Source: Lachnospira sp. (lineage in GTDB: Bacteria > Bacillota > Clostridia > Lachnospirales > Lachnospiraceae). From it: a DNA stretch of 50,674 nt. Positions 43,916 to 50,674 of the stretch are shown piece after piece. The stretch spans positions 1-50,674 of the forward strand of contig JAGATQ010000010.1 in the NCBI GenBank assembly GCA_017621205.1, written 5' to 3'. Below the pieces are notes generated by a model, which was not told the origin of the DNA, made no database searches, and worked only from the letters and a program-made list of their open reading frames with translations. Numbering within the stretch: position 1 is the stretch's first letter; each line of letters opens with the position of its first letter. The translations under genes were made by a program, and so were the position numbers.

Positions 43916-44425
43916 ATGGCATTATTACAGCAATGGAGAGATTGGGCATATTCTTTTGATGACCGTACGAGGGAGGGGCAGCAGTTTTGGACGAGTTATT
44001 TTACAATGGAGCAGGGAATTTATAAGGAACTGTTAAAGAATCCCGAGGAGGTTGTCAGTGGTACTGTCACGGAGCTTGCGAAGAAATATGAAATTGAACC
44101 GATATTGATGGCGGGCTTTCTTGATGGAATCAATGATAGTCTTGTTGAACCCAATCCCATTGAGACGATGGAGGCGGATACCGGGGTCTCACTGAATATA
44201 GATTTGGAAAAGCTGTATTATAATATGGTTGGCTGCAAGGCGGATTGGCTATATAATTTAGAGGAGTGGGATTCCCTGCTTTCTAAGGAAAGAAGAGAGG
44301 AGCTATATAAGGAGCAGAAGATGTCTAAGACGGTTGTCAATACCCAGCCTAAGGTTGGAAGAAATGACCCGTGTCCTTGTGGTTCCGGTAAAAAGTACAA
44401 GAAGTGTTGTGGCGCAAAGGGATGA
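43916..44425 (+). CDS. SEC-C motif protein
   Basis: A 169-residue cytosolic protein with a helical N-terminal part and a C-terminal SEC-C zinc-binding motif ([19 protein letters not shown]), the same module found at the end of SecA. By analogy the motif may mediate binding to SecB-like partners or ribosomes; the function of this stand-alone protein is unknown. AAGAGGGATAGG precedes the ATG. Terminated at 44435. Confidence 0.9.
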   Translation: MALLQQWRDWAYSFDDRTREGQQFWTSYFTMEQGIYKELLKNPEEVVSGTVTELAKKYEIEPILMAGFLDGINDSLVEPNPIETMEADTGVSLNIDLEKLYYNMVGCKADWLYNLEEWDSLLSKERREELYKEQKMSKTVVNTQPKVGRNDPCPCGSGKKYKKCCGAKG

Positions 44426-44434
44426 TGTAGCTAA

Positions 44435-44461
44435 AGTACAGGCTGACTGCCTGTGCTTTTT
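44435..44461 (+). terminator. Terminator after the SEC-C gene
   Basis: AGTACAGGC (44435-44443), 5-base loop, GCCTGTGCT (44449-44457), then TTTT. Confidence 0.85.
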
Positions 44462-44612
44462 AATATTAAGGAATGAGTGCAGGTTATTATTTGTTATAGC
44501 AAAAGATTTCAAGTATTGTTACAATAATTATGTTGATAGCTATTCGCTTATATGATATAGTAATATGGTAGTGTGTTAAAGCGTTGGTAGTAGGATGATA
44601 GCAGGTGATGAG

Positions 44613-44909
44613 ATGGGTAAGGGAATACATACAAAAGAGGTAGAACAGTTATTTGATGCAATACAGACTTTGGAGAGCAGGGAAGAGTGTTTTGCTTTTT
44701 TTGAAGATGTGTGTACGGTAAATGAGATATTATCGATTGCCCAGCGGCTACAGGTAGCCAAGATGCTTCGGGAACATCATACCTACACCGAGGTAGCAGA
44801 ACAGACAGGAGCATCCACGGCGACTATTAGCCGGGTGAACCGCTCTTTGGTTTATGGTAATGATGGGTATGATATGGTATTTGAACGCATGAAGGAGCAG
44901 GAAGAGTAA
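44613..44909 (+). CDS. YerC/YecD-type TrpR-like regulator
   Basis: A 98-residue DNA-binding protein of the YerC/YecD branch of the TrpR superfamily: CTVNEILSIAQRLQVAKML and the helix-turn-helix EVAEQTGASTATISRVNRSL. The ATG at 44613 is preferred because it follows AGGTGA and gives the family's usual start; the frame also has an ATG at 44595. In Bacillus the yerC gene lies beside pcrB-pcrA; here a pcrA gene is about 3 kb away. Its regulon is unknown. It shares a terminator with the convergent DUF1836 gene. Confidence 0.9.
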   Translation: MGKGIHTKEVEQLFDAIQTLESREECFAFFEDVCTVNEILSIAQRLQVAKMLREHHTYTEVAEQTGASTATISRVNRSLVYGNDGYDMVFERMKEQEE

Positions 44910-44910
44910 T

Positions 44911-44940
44911 AAAACGGAGGATTTATTCCTCCGTTTTTTT
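44911..44940. terminator. Bidirectional terminator between the yerC-like and DUF1836 genes
   Basis: AAAACGGAGGA, loop TTTAT, TCCTCCGTTTT with A and T runs on both sides. The stop codon of the minus-strand gene (44923-44925) lies in the loop. Confidence 0.92.
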
Positions 44941-45579
44941 GTTTGCCTTTTTGTTTTCTTTTGCAGGCTTTTCCTTAGGTTCACTTTTCGGGAAAGTGTC
45001 TGAAAAGCTATCAATCAGTTTCTCCATTAATTTTTTCTTCAAATATATATCATAACCTAAAAGTGATAGAAAGGCGAAATGATTCAAATAATCCTGTTCC
45101 TCTCCGGTGTTATCCTTGAACAGGGATTTGGAGAGGTTGTGGGTAGCATCAATGTTCTCAAGGATTGTCTTGAAATAAGTGTGCTCTGCATCAAAAATAC
45201 GCTGGTAGATATCTCCCATATCCATGGTGCTGTCCTCTGTGCAAAAATGTTCAATCATCGGGGACAGTATCTGCTGGATATCCGATATTGTCAGGGAATT
45301 CTTAAAGTAGTAGATATATATCAGTAGATAAATATGTTCCTTGGAATACTTCTTCTTTACCGGGGGCGGAAGAAGGTTGTTTTTGGTATAATTGTTAATC
45401 ATTGTTTTGGTCAATGTTTTATCTGTTTCATACCGCTTGGTGTTGGCAAGCTCCTTGTCCATGAAGGTGGTAACCTGATCCATATATAGCTCAATGGAGG
45501 GGACATCCTCCGGATTGATATAATCTAGACGTACCCATTCTTTTATTAATTCTTTTAACTTATTTTTTGAGTTTGGCAT
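44923..45579 (-). CDS. DUF1836 domain protein
   Basis: A 218-residue protein with the DUF1836 pattern: a MerR-like helix-turn-helix (SIELYMDQVTTFMDKEL, LTKTMINNYTKNNLLPPPVKKKYSKEHI) followed by an all-helical domain, and a Lys/Glu-rich tail. It is a predicted regulator of unknown targets. The start is uncertain between 45579 (weak AGAGAAT site, chosen) and 45600. The terminator hairpin overlaps its last codons. Confidence 0.82.
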   Translation of the reverse strand: MPNSKNKLKELIKEWVRLDYINPEDVPSIELYMDQVTTFMDKELANTKRYETDKTLTKTMINNYTKNNLLPPPVKKKYSKEHIYLLIYIYYFKNSLTISDIQQILSPMIEHFCTEDSTMDMGDIYQRIFDAEHTYFKTILENIDATHNLSKSLFKDNTGEEQDYLNHFAFLSLLGYDIYLKKKLMEKLIDSFSDTFPKSEPKEKPAKENKKANKKTEE

Positions 45580-45626
45580 AATATTCTCTTTTCTGAGCAT
45601 GGTTATTGTGGTTACTTTTCTGCCCC

Positions 45627-46016
45627 ATATGATACTACGGATTGCTCCGCACTGCGTGCTCTCACAATCCTAAAAACATTCGAATTCCGCCCTGCCGGGC
45701 TACATTCTCATGTTTTTGAGGAATCAAAGGGGAGTTAATTGCCTATGATACTACGGATTGCTTCACACTGCGTGCTTTGGCAATGCTAAAAACATTCGAA
45801 TTCCGCCCTGTCGGGCTACATTCTCTGTTTTTGAGGAATCAAAGGGGAGTTAATTGCCTATGATACTACGGATTGCTTCGCACTGCGTGCTCTCACAATC
45901 CTAAAAACATTCGAATTCCGCCCTGCCGGGCTACATTCTCATGTTTTTGCGGGTTGCAAGGTCATATTTTTTTATGCGAGCATAAAAAATATGACTTTTC
46001 AACCCTTGTATCATAT
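45627..46016 (+). repeat. ATATGAT-ended structured element, copy A (expanded)
   Basis: About 390 bases bounded by perfect 9-base inverted repeats ATATGATAC (45627) and GTATCATAT (46008). Inside are three tandem copies of a 115-116 base unit, then a closing hairpin GGGTTGCAAGGTCATATTTT... / ...ATATGACTTTTCAACCC (45951-46005) around ATGCGAGCAT. It fills most of the 616-base gap 45580-46195; the remaining 180 bases precede pspA and probably hold its promoter. Confidence 0.85.
45631..45950 (+). repeat. Tandem array of a 115-116 base structured unit (three copies)
   Basis: Units start at 45631, 45747 and 45862 with GATACTACGGATTGCT. Each folds as GGATTG..CAATCC, GCACTGCGTGC and AAAACAT/ATGTTTT around GCCCTGCCGGGC. 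The units differ at few positions (e.g. CTCACAATCC against TTGGCAATGC in unit 2). Units 1 and 2 are followed by GAGGAATCAAAGGGGAGTTA; unit 3 ends in the closing hairpin. Confidence 0.9.
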
Positions 46017-46195
46017 TATATAGTTTCTAAAACTACATTACAAGGGGTTTCTAAAAAAACTTCAGAAAATGTCATTTTTGGTAGACCTGTTAAATAAAAT
46101 AAGTTATACTATTTTATAGTAGTCTGTGAACGTGGCGTTTCATATGAATGAAATGGCTGATAATTAAGTTTGTTTTTTTAAGGAGGAACCAGAGT

Positions 46196-46873
46196 ATGGG
46201 TATTTTAAAACGATTTGGAGATATTATGTCTGCCAACATTAATGCATTGTTAGATAAGTGCGAGAATCCGGAGAAGATGATTGACCAGACCCTTCGTAAT
46301 TTGGAATCTGATTTGGGGAAGGTGAAGGCAGAGACGGCGTCTGTAATGGCAGATGCACAGGCTGCGAAGAGGAAGCTTGACGAGTGTAACGAAGAGATAG
46401 ATAAGATGCAGAAGTATGCAGAGAAGGCACTGCTGGCTGGCAACGAGACGGATGCGAAGACATTCCTTGAGAAGAAGCAGCAGCTTTCTGCTAAGCAGGC
46501 TAGCCTTTCGGAGTCGTATAATGTGGCACAGGCGAATGCGGATAAGATGAGGCAGATGCATGATAAGCTTGAGAAAGATATTCAGTCATTGAATGAGAGA
46601 AGGGATGCCATTAAGGCGAAGATGGCGGTTGCTAAGACACAGGAACACATGAATAAGATGGTGAGCTCTGTGGAAGGTACAACCGACAGTATGGCAGCCT
46701 TTGATAAATGGGAGGCGAAGGCCGATAAGATGTTGGATCAGGCAAATGCCATGAGTGAGCTGAATAGTGATAAGGATGATGTAGATGAGCTGGCTGCAAA
46801 ATATGATTCACCAGAGACGAATCAGGCGGTGGATGATGAGTTGGCTGCGTTAAAGGCTAAGATGGGATTATAG
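46196..46873 (+). CDS. pspA: PspA/IM30 (ESCRT-III-like) membrane-stress protein
   Basis: A 225-residue, almost wholly helical coiled-coil protein of the PspA/IM30/LiaH family (start MGILKRFGDIMSANINALLD). It binds and protects the inner face of the cytoplasmic membrane under envelope stress. AAGGAGGA precedes the ATG at 46196. It is followed after 19 bases by an SPFH protein with zinc ribbon, an arrangement like Bacillus ydjF-ydjI, so the two probably act together. The upstream region carries a large repeat element. Confidence 0.93.
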   Translation: MGILKRFGDIMSANINALLDKCENPEKMIDQTLRNLESDLGKVKAETASVMADAQAAKRKLDECNEEIDKMQKYAEKALLAGNETDAKTFLEKKQQLSAKQASLSESYNVAQANADKMRQMHDKLEKDIQSLNERRDAIKAKMAVAKTQEHMNKMVSSVEGTTDSMAAFDKWEAKADKMLDQANAMSELNSDKDDVDELAAKYDSPETNQAVDDELAALKAKMGL

Positions 46874-46892
46874 TTATAGGAGGAAGTGGTCA

Positions 46893-47849
46893 ATGGGTTT
46901 ATTTAATCAATTTTCCAATGTTGTAGAATGGAAGGAACCCGGTGAGAATGAAGTTTTTTGGAAATGGTCTAATGAGGAGATAAAAAAGGGCTCTAAGTTG
47001 ATTATCCGTCCGGGGCAGGATGCTATTTTCTTATATAATGGTAAGAGGGAGGGCGTTTTCTCTGATGAGGGAAGCTTTGATATCGAGTCCCAGATTATTC
47101 CATTTTTATCTACATTAAAGGGATTTAAATTTGGTTTTAACAGTGGAATGCGTGCTGAGGTGTTGTTTGTCAATACGAAGGAATTCACCGTAAAATGGGG
47201 TACGAAACAGCCAGTTAATATTCCGAATCCGCAGTTGCCGGGAGGAATGCCGATTCGGGCAATGGGAACCTTTAACTGCAAGGTCAGTGATTATCTTGCG
47301 TTGATTGAGAAGATTGCAGGAGTAAAGCAGAGTTTTACCATTGAAGAGGTTCGGGACCGGGTGCTTGCGGTACTTGACAGTCTGCTTATGAAGTGGATTA
47401 TGCAGGAAGGTAAGGACATGTTTAACCTTCAGGCGAATGCAATTGCAATTGGTAATGGTATTCAGGAAGATTTGGATATGGAGCTAAGTAAGATAGGCTT
47501 TGCCATTACCGGTTTTTCCATTCAGTCCTTTAACTATCCGGAGGAGATTCAGAAGATGGTTAATAAGGTTGCCGGACAGAGTATGGTTGGCGATGTAGGA
47601 CGTTACCAGCAGGTTAGCATGGTGGATGGGATGTCCTCTGGCAATATGTCTGGCGGAGGTGTAGCTTCCGATATGGCAGGAATGATGGTAGGTATGCAGA
47701 TGGGAATGCAGATGGCAAACCAGATGACCGGTCAGAATGCAGGAGGACAAAATGCGGGGGCAGCAGGTGCTCCAAAGTTTTGTCCGGAATGTGGCTCACC
47801 GGCCAACGGTGCCAAGTTCTGTGCGAACTGCGGTAACAAATTAATATAA
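46893..47849 (+). CDS. SPFH-domain protein with C-terminal zinc ribbon (YdjI-like)
   Basis: A 318-residue protein with an SPFH/band 7-type core (about 25-235), a Met/Gly/Gln-rich linker (MVGMQMGMQMANQM) and a C-terminal zinc ribbon CPECG...CANCG. Relatives beside pspA in Bacillus (YdjI) help place PspA at the membrane. AGGAGGAAG precedes the ATG. No transmembrane segment is evident. Probably co-transcribed with pspA. Confidence 0.9.
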   Translation: MGLFNQFSNVVEWKEPGENEVFWKWSNEEIKKGSKLIIRPGQDAIFLYNGKREGVFSDEGSFDIESQIIPFLSTLKGFKFGFNSGMRAEVLFVNTKEFTVKWGTKQPVNIPNPQLPGGMPIRAMGTFNCKVSDYLALIEKIAGVKQSFTIEEVRDRVLAVLDSLLMKWIMQEGKDMFNLQANAIAIGNGIQEDLDMELSKIGFAITGFSIQSFNYPEEIQKMVNKVAGQSMVGDVGRYQQVSMVDGMSSGNMSGGGVASDMAGMMVGMQMGMQMANQMTGQNAGGQNAGAAGAPKFCPECGSPANGAKFCANCGNKLI

Positions 47850-47853
47850 CGAA

Positions 47854-47892
47854 CTTAAGCTTTGTACATAACTTTTATATGCAAAGCTTAAG
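47854..47892. repeat. Short palindrome between the SPFH and pcrA genes
   Basis: CTTAAGCTTTG (47854-47864) and CAAAGCTTAAG (47882-47892), 11 of 11, with a 17-base loop. No T-run follows, so it is not a typical terminator. Confidence 0.65.
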
Positions 47893-47921
47893 CAACTAAG
47901 CATTAAAAATAGGAGGAAGCA

Positions 47922-50105
47922 ATGAGTATATATGATTCATTGAATCCCCGCCAGAAGGAGGCCTGCTTTTGCACGGAGGGCCCCCTTCTTTTGCTTGCGG
48001 GAGCAGGAGCGGGAAAAACAAGGGTACTGGTACACCGGATTGCATATCTAATCGAGGAGCAGGGTGTGAACCCATGGAATATTATGGCAATTACCTTTAC
48101 CAATAAGGCTGCCAAGGAAATGCGTGAGCGTGTGGATGATATGATAGGCTATGGCTCTGACAGTATATGGGTCAGCACATTTCATTCGACCTGCGTGCGG
48201 TTATTACGGCAGAATATTGACCTGTTGGGATTTGATAGGAATTTTTCGATTTATGATACGGATGATTCTAAAAAGGTGATGAAGGAGATATTTAGAAGGA
48301 AGCAGATTGACCCGAAGCAGCTCCCGGAGCGTAGTGTGATGAATGCTATATCCCATGCTAAGGACAGGTATCTGACACCAGCAGAGTATAAAAGAGAGGT
48401 TCATGGTAATTTTCGTGAGGAGAAGATTGCTGAGCTTTACGAGGAATACCAGAAGCAGCTCAAGAACAGTAATGCCCTTGATTTTGATGATTTGCTCTTT
48501 AAGACGGTGGAGCTCTTTGAATTTCATCCAGAGATTTTAGATAAATGGCAGGAGCGGTTTCACTATATTATGGTGGATGAATATCAGGATACCAATGCTG
48601 TACAATTTTTGTTTGTAAAAAAACTAGCGGAAAAGTATCGAAATCTCTGTGTAGTGGGGGATGATGACCAGTCTATTTATAAGTTCCGCGGGGCAGATAT
48701 TACAAATATTCTTGATTTTGAAAAGGTATATCCCGAAACAGTAACTATTAAGCTGGAGCAGAATTACCGGTCCACCAGAAATATTCTGGATGTTGCGAAT
48801 CATGTGATTCACCATAATATTGGACGGAAGGATAAAACGCTTTGGACAGAGAATGAACAGGGAGATATGGTATCATTTGACCAATATGAGGATAATTATA
48901 TCGAGGCGGCAGAAATTGCAGCCTCCATCGAAGAGCTGGTGGCAGAGGGAGCGAAGTATAAGGATATTGCGATACTCAACCGGACCAACGCCCAGTCCCG
49001 TGTATTTGAGGAGAAGCTCATGATTAAGAATATTCCCTATCGCATTGTAGGCGGTATTAATTTCTATGCCCGTATGGAGATTAAGGATATTCTTGCCTAT
49101 TTAAAATGTATCAATAATCCGCAGGATGATCAGGCGGTGAAGCGGATTATTAATGTACCCCGACGGGGAATTGGACAGACTACCATAGACCGGATTCAAA
49201 ATTATGCACTAGAACGGGGCTTGAGTTTCATGGATGCCCTGGACATGACAGAAGATATTGTGGAGCTTTCCGGGGCAGCCAAAAAGAAGGTGGATGCATT
49301 TGCCATATTAATTGGTGATTTGAAGAAGGAGGCGGAAACAGAGGATTTGCTTGCTCTTTATGACCGTGTTATGGAGGATACCGGATATGCAGAGGCGTTA
49401 CTTGTAGAACAGACAGAAGAGGCCAGGGAACGCTTAGAGAACCTTTCGGAATTGAAAAATAAAATTGCTTCTTATATGGAGGAAGCGGAGCATGCTACTC
49501 TTTCCGGTCTTTTAGAGGAGGTTGCGCTGATTGCTGATATCGATTCTATGACAGGGGAAGATGCAGTTGTGATTATGACCATTCACAGTGCAAAGGGACT
49601 GGAATTTCCTTTTGTTTTTATGGGTGGCATGGAGGATGGTGTCTTTCCGGGATACAGAAGCATCTCCACAGAGGGCGAGGAAGAACTCGAGGAGGAACGC
49701 CGTCTTTGTTATGTGGGTATAACAAGGGCAAAGAAGCGTTTGTTTTTAAGTGCGGCGAAGCGACGGATGATGCAGGGACAGGTTAGTTATAACCGTGTTT
49801 CCCGGTTTGTACGGGAGATTCCACCGACGCTGCTTGGTGCGGTAAAGGAGAAAATAATAGAGACAGTACCACCTGCACACTCGTATCATAGTGTAGAAAG
49901 GCAGTCCCCAAAGCAGTCTTTTTCCACCAGTGCTGGTCCTTTAATCTATGAGCTGGGTGACAGGGTATGGCATATTAAATTTGGTGTTGGAACGGTTCAG
50001 GAGATTCTCCCGGCAGGGGCAGACTATGAAGTGGCTGTGGATTTTGATAAGTGTGGGGTGAAGCGGATGTTTGCCTCCTTTGCAAAATTGAAAAAAGAAG
50101 ATTAG
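47922..50105 (+). CDS. pcrA: ATP-dependent DNA helicase PcrA/UvrD
   Basis: A 727-residue superfamily 1A 3'-5' helicase for repair and removal of proteins from DNA. Motifs: Walker A AGAGAGKT (Ala where most have Ser), Ia TFTNKAAKEM, II VDEYQDTNAVQ, III GDDDQSIYKFRGA, IV QNYRST, V TIHSAKGLEF, VI YVGITRAKK. The C-terminal GDRVWHIKFGVGTVQEI is the Tudor-like RNA-polymerase-binding domain of Gram-positive PcrA. AGGAGGAAG precedes the ATG. The ligase or PcrB genes often found beside pcrA are not in the window. Confidence 0.96.
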   Translation: MSIYDSLNPRQKEACFCTEGPLLLLAGAGAGKTRVLVHRIAYLIEEQGVNPWNIMAITFTNKAAKEMRERVDDMIGYGSDSIWVSTFHSTCVRLLRQNIDLLGFDRNFSIYDTDDSKKVMKEIFRRKQIDPKQLPERSVMNAISHAKDRYLTPAEYKREVHGNFREEKIAELYEEYQKQLKNSNALDFDDLLFKTVELFEFHPEILDKWQERFHYIMVDEYQDTNAVQFLFVKKLAEKYRNLCVVGDDDQSIYKFRGADITNILDFEKVYPETVTIKLEQNYRSTRNILDVANHVIHHNIGRKDKTLWTENEQGDMVSFDQYEDNYIEAAEIAASIEELVAEGAKYKDIAILNRTNAQSRVFEEKLMIKNIPYRIVGGINFYARMEIKDILAYLKCINNPQDDQAVKRIINVPRRGIGQTTIDRIQNYALERGLSFMDALDMTEDIVELSGAAKKKVDAFAILIGDLKKEAETEDLLALYDRVMEDTGYAEALLVEQTEEARERLENLSELKNKIASYMEEAEHATLSGLLEEVALIADIDSMTGEDAVVIMTIHSAKGLEFPFVFMGGMEDGVFPGYRSISTEGEEELEEERRLCYVGITRAKKRLFLSAAKRRMMQGQVSYNRVSRFVREIPPTLLGAVKEKIIETVPPAHSYHSVERQSPKQSFSTSAGPLIYELGDRVWHIKFGVGTVQEILPAGADYEVAVDFDKCGVKRMFASFAKLKKED

Positions 50106-50203
50106 ATATAGTAAAATGGAATTGTTTGTGTTATACTACTAAATAGCTGTGATAGGCAATTTGCCCTAAAACGGAAAGTTCGTGAAAGGAAGGTAATAGC
50201 ATT

Positions 50204-50440
50204 ATGAAGAATTTAGAAGATTTAGCAAGTGTTGTGAAGCTGGTAAAGAAAGAGGAAGAGGAGAAGACATCTAAGAAGGTCGTTTTTGCATTGGCAATTA
50301 TTGGCGCGATTACTGCAATTGCTGTGATTGCGTATGCTGTTTATTCTTATATGACTCCGGATTATCTGGATGACTTTGAGGATGATTTTGATGACGATTT
50401 CGATGATGATATCTATGACGATGACGACGATGTAAAATAA
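50204..50440 (+). CDS. Small membrane protein with poly-Asp tail
   Basis: A 78-residue protein: a charged N-terminal helix, one transmembrane segment (about 25-48) and a tail made almost only of Asp with Glu, Phe and Tyr. GAAAGGAAGG precedes the ATG. No known function; the acidic tail could bind cations or basic proteins (inference). A coiled-coil protein at 43124 has a similar Asp/Glu end. Confidence 0.75.
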   Translation: MKNLEDLASVVKLVKKEEEEKTSKKVVFALAIIGAITAIAVIAYAVYSYMTPDYLDDFEDDFDDDFDDDIYDDDDDVK

Positions 50441-50547
50441 TAATCTGGACAGCATGATGTTATTATGACTGCCCATAGGTGTGAAACGCCTCGTAGTGCC
50501 TGTTATTGCTGGCTTTTTGACGACATGGTTTTTTTGGAAAAAATTTG

Positions 50548-50576
50548 TTGACAATTTATATTCGCTGTAATATAAT
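50548..50576 (+). promoter_or_regulatory. Consensus promoter of tRNA-Pro
   Basis: TTGACA (50548-50553), 17 bases, TATAAT (50571-50576): a perfect sigma-A promoter, 40 bases before the tRNA. Confidence 0.93.
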
Positions 50577-50615
50577 ACTACTTGTGTCGCGGGAAGAAAG
50601 CCTTTCTAAGCACTA

Positions 50616-50674
50616 CGGGGTGTGGCTCAGCTTGGCTAGAGCGCCTGATTTGGGATCAGGAGGTCGCAGGTTCG
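50616..50674 (+). tRNA. tRNA-Pro(UGG), 3' end cut by window
   Basis: Acceptor CGGGGTG, D arm GCTC...GAGC, anticodon arm CCTGA-TTTGGGA-TCAGG with anticodon TGG, variable AGGTC, and the start of the T arm (GCAGGTTCG). The last bases lie beyond the window. Read proline codons CCN. Confidence 0.92.

Noticed and set aside
44595..44612. Upstream ATG for the YerC-like gene
   Set aside because: No properly spaced ribosome site; the ATG at 44613 follows AGGTGA and gives the usual family start.
45631..45950. CRISPR array
   Set aside because: Only three long (115 base) nearly identical tandem units with no spacers; no cas genes.
50222..50554. Minus-strand 110-codon frame over the poly-Asp gene
   Set aside because: Its Ile/Val-rich sequence is the complement of GAT/GAC repeats, with no ribosome site; the forward gene has a good start and a membrane segment.

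Overview
The window is a 50.7 kb stretch of chromosome from a low-to-moderate GC Gram-positive bacterium, most likely a gut Clostridia of the Lachnospiraceae type. That assignment rests on gene content: glutamine synthetase type III, a CIRCE operator at htpG, a YerC-type TrpR-like protein, DUF4250, DUF1836 and SEC-C proteins, a cytoplasmic GH9 enzyme, and strong AGGAGG ribosome sites. It is inference from families, not a database match. No phage, plasmid, IS transposase or CRISPR array is visible. The left edge cuts a surface-protein gene and the right edge cuts a tRNA-Pro gene.

Layout. 1-4396: three secreted proteins with InlB-type and FN3-like modules; the first also has leucine-rich repeats and a transglutaminase-like domain, and the other two are tandem paralogues. 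4665-6656: htpG, divergent from a MoxR/DUF58/transglutaminase operon (6913-11246), with a CIRCE operator between them. 11187-12217: two small minus-strand genes. 12606-18098: M18 aminopeptidase, AraC regulator divergent from a MATE pump, and a Csp-like subtilase. 18984-22730: an operon of a GNAT-RNase H fusion, a eukaryote-type HisA, a small membrane protein and a cytoplasmic GH9. 22875-25960: a lipoprotein and GSIII. 26061-29918 (minus): a secreted peptide, a lipoprotein, two ABC permeases and an ATPase, resembling a bacteriocin/immunity cassette. 30281-38660: prepilin peptidase, polysaccharide deacetylase, FolC, prephenate dehydratase, TetR plus receiver protein, RarA. 39063-42716: secreted beta-helix protein, SprA-like HExxH protein, CorA-like transporter. 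43124-50674: small proteins, YerC, DUF1836, a PspA/SPFH envelope-stress pair, PcrA helicase, tRNA-Pro.

The most unusual content lies between genes. Several families of structured, palindromic elements occupy almost every long intergenic gap: three copies of a ~85-107 bp element (P1), an inverted pair of ~230 bp elements (P2), a single 189 bp giant hairpin (P3), and a family with ATATGATAC-like terminal inverted repeats (96, ~207 and 390 bp copies plus an end fragment), one of which carries a three-unit tandem array. In P1 and P2 the inner core is conserved between copies, while the outer arms differ completely in sequence from copy to copy yet remain self-complementary. Inner stems show compensatory changes. 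No mobilising enzyme is encoded in the window, so these look like non-autonomous elements or structured nucleic acids. This is the best candidate here for something undescribed.
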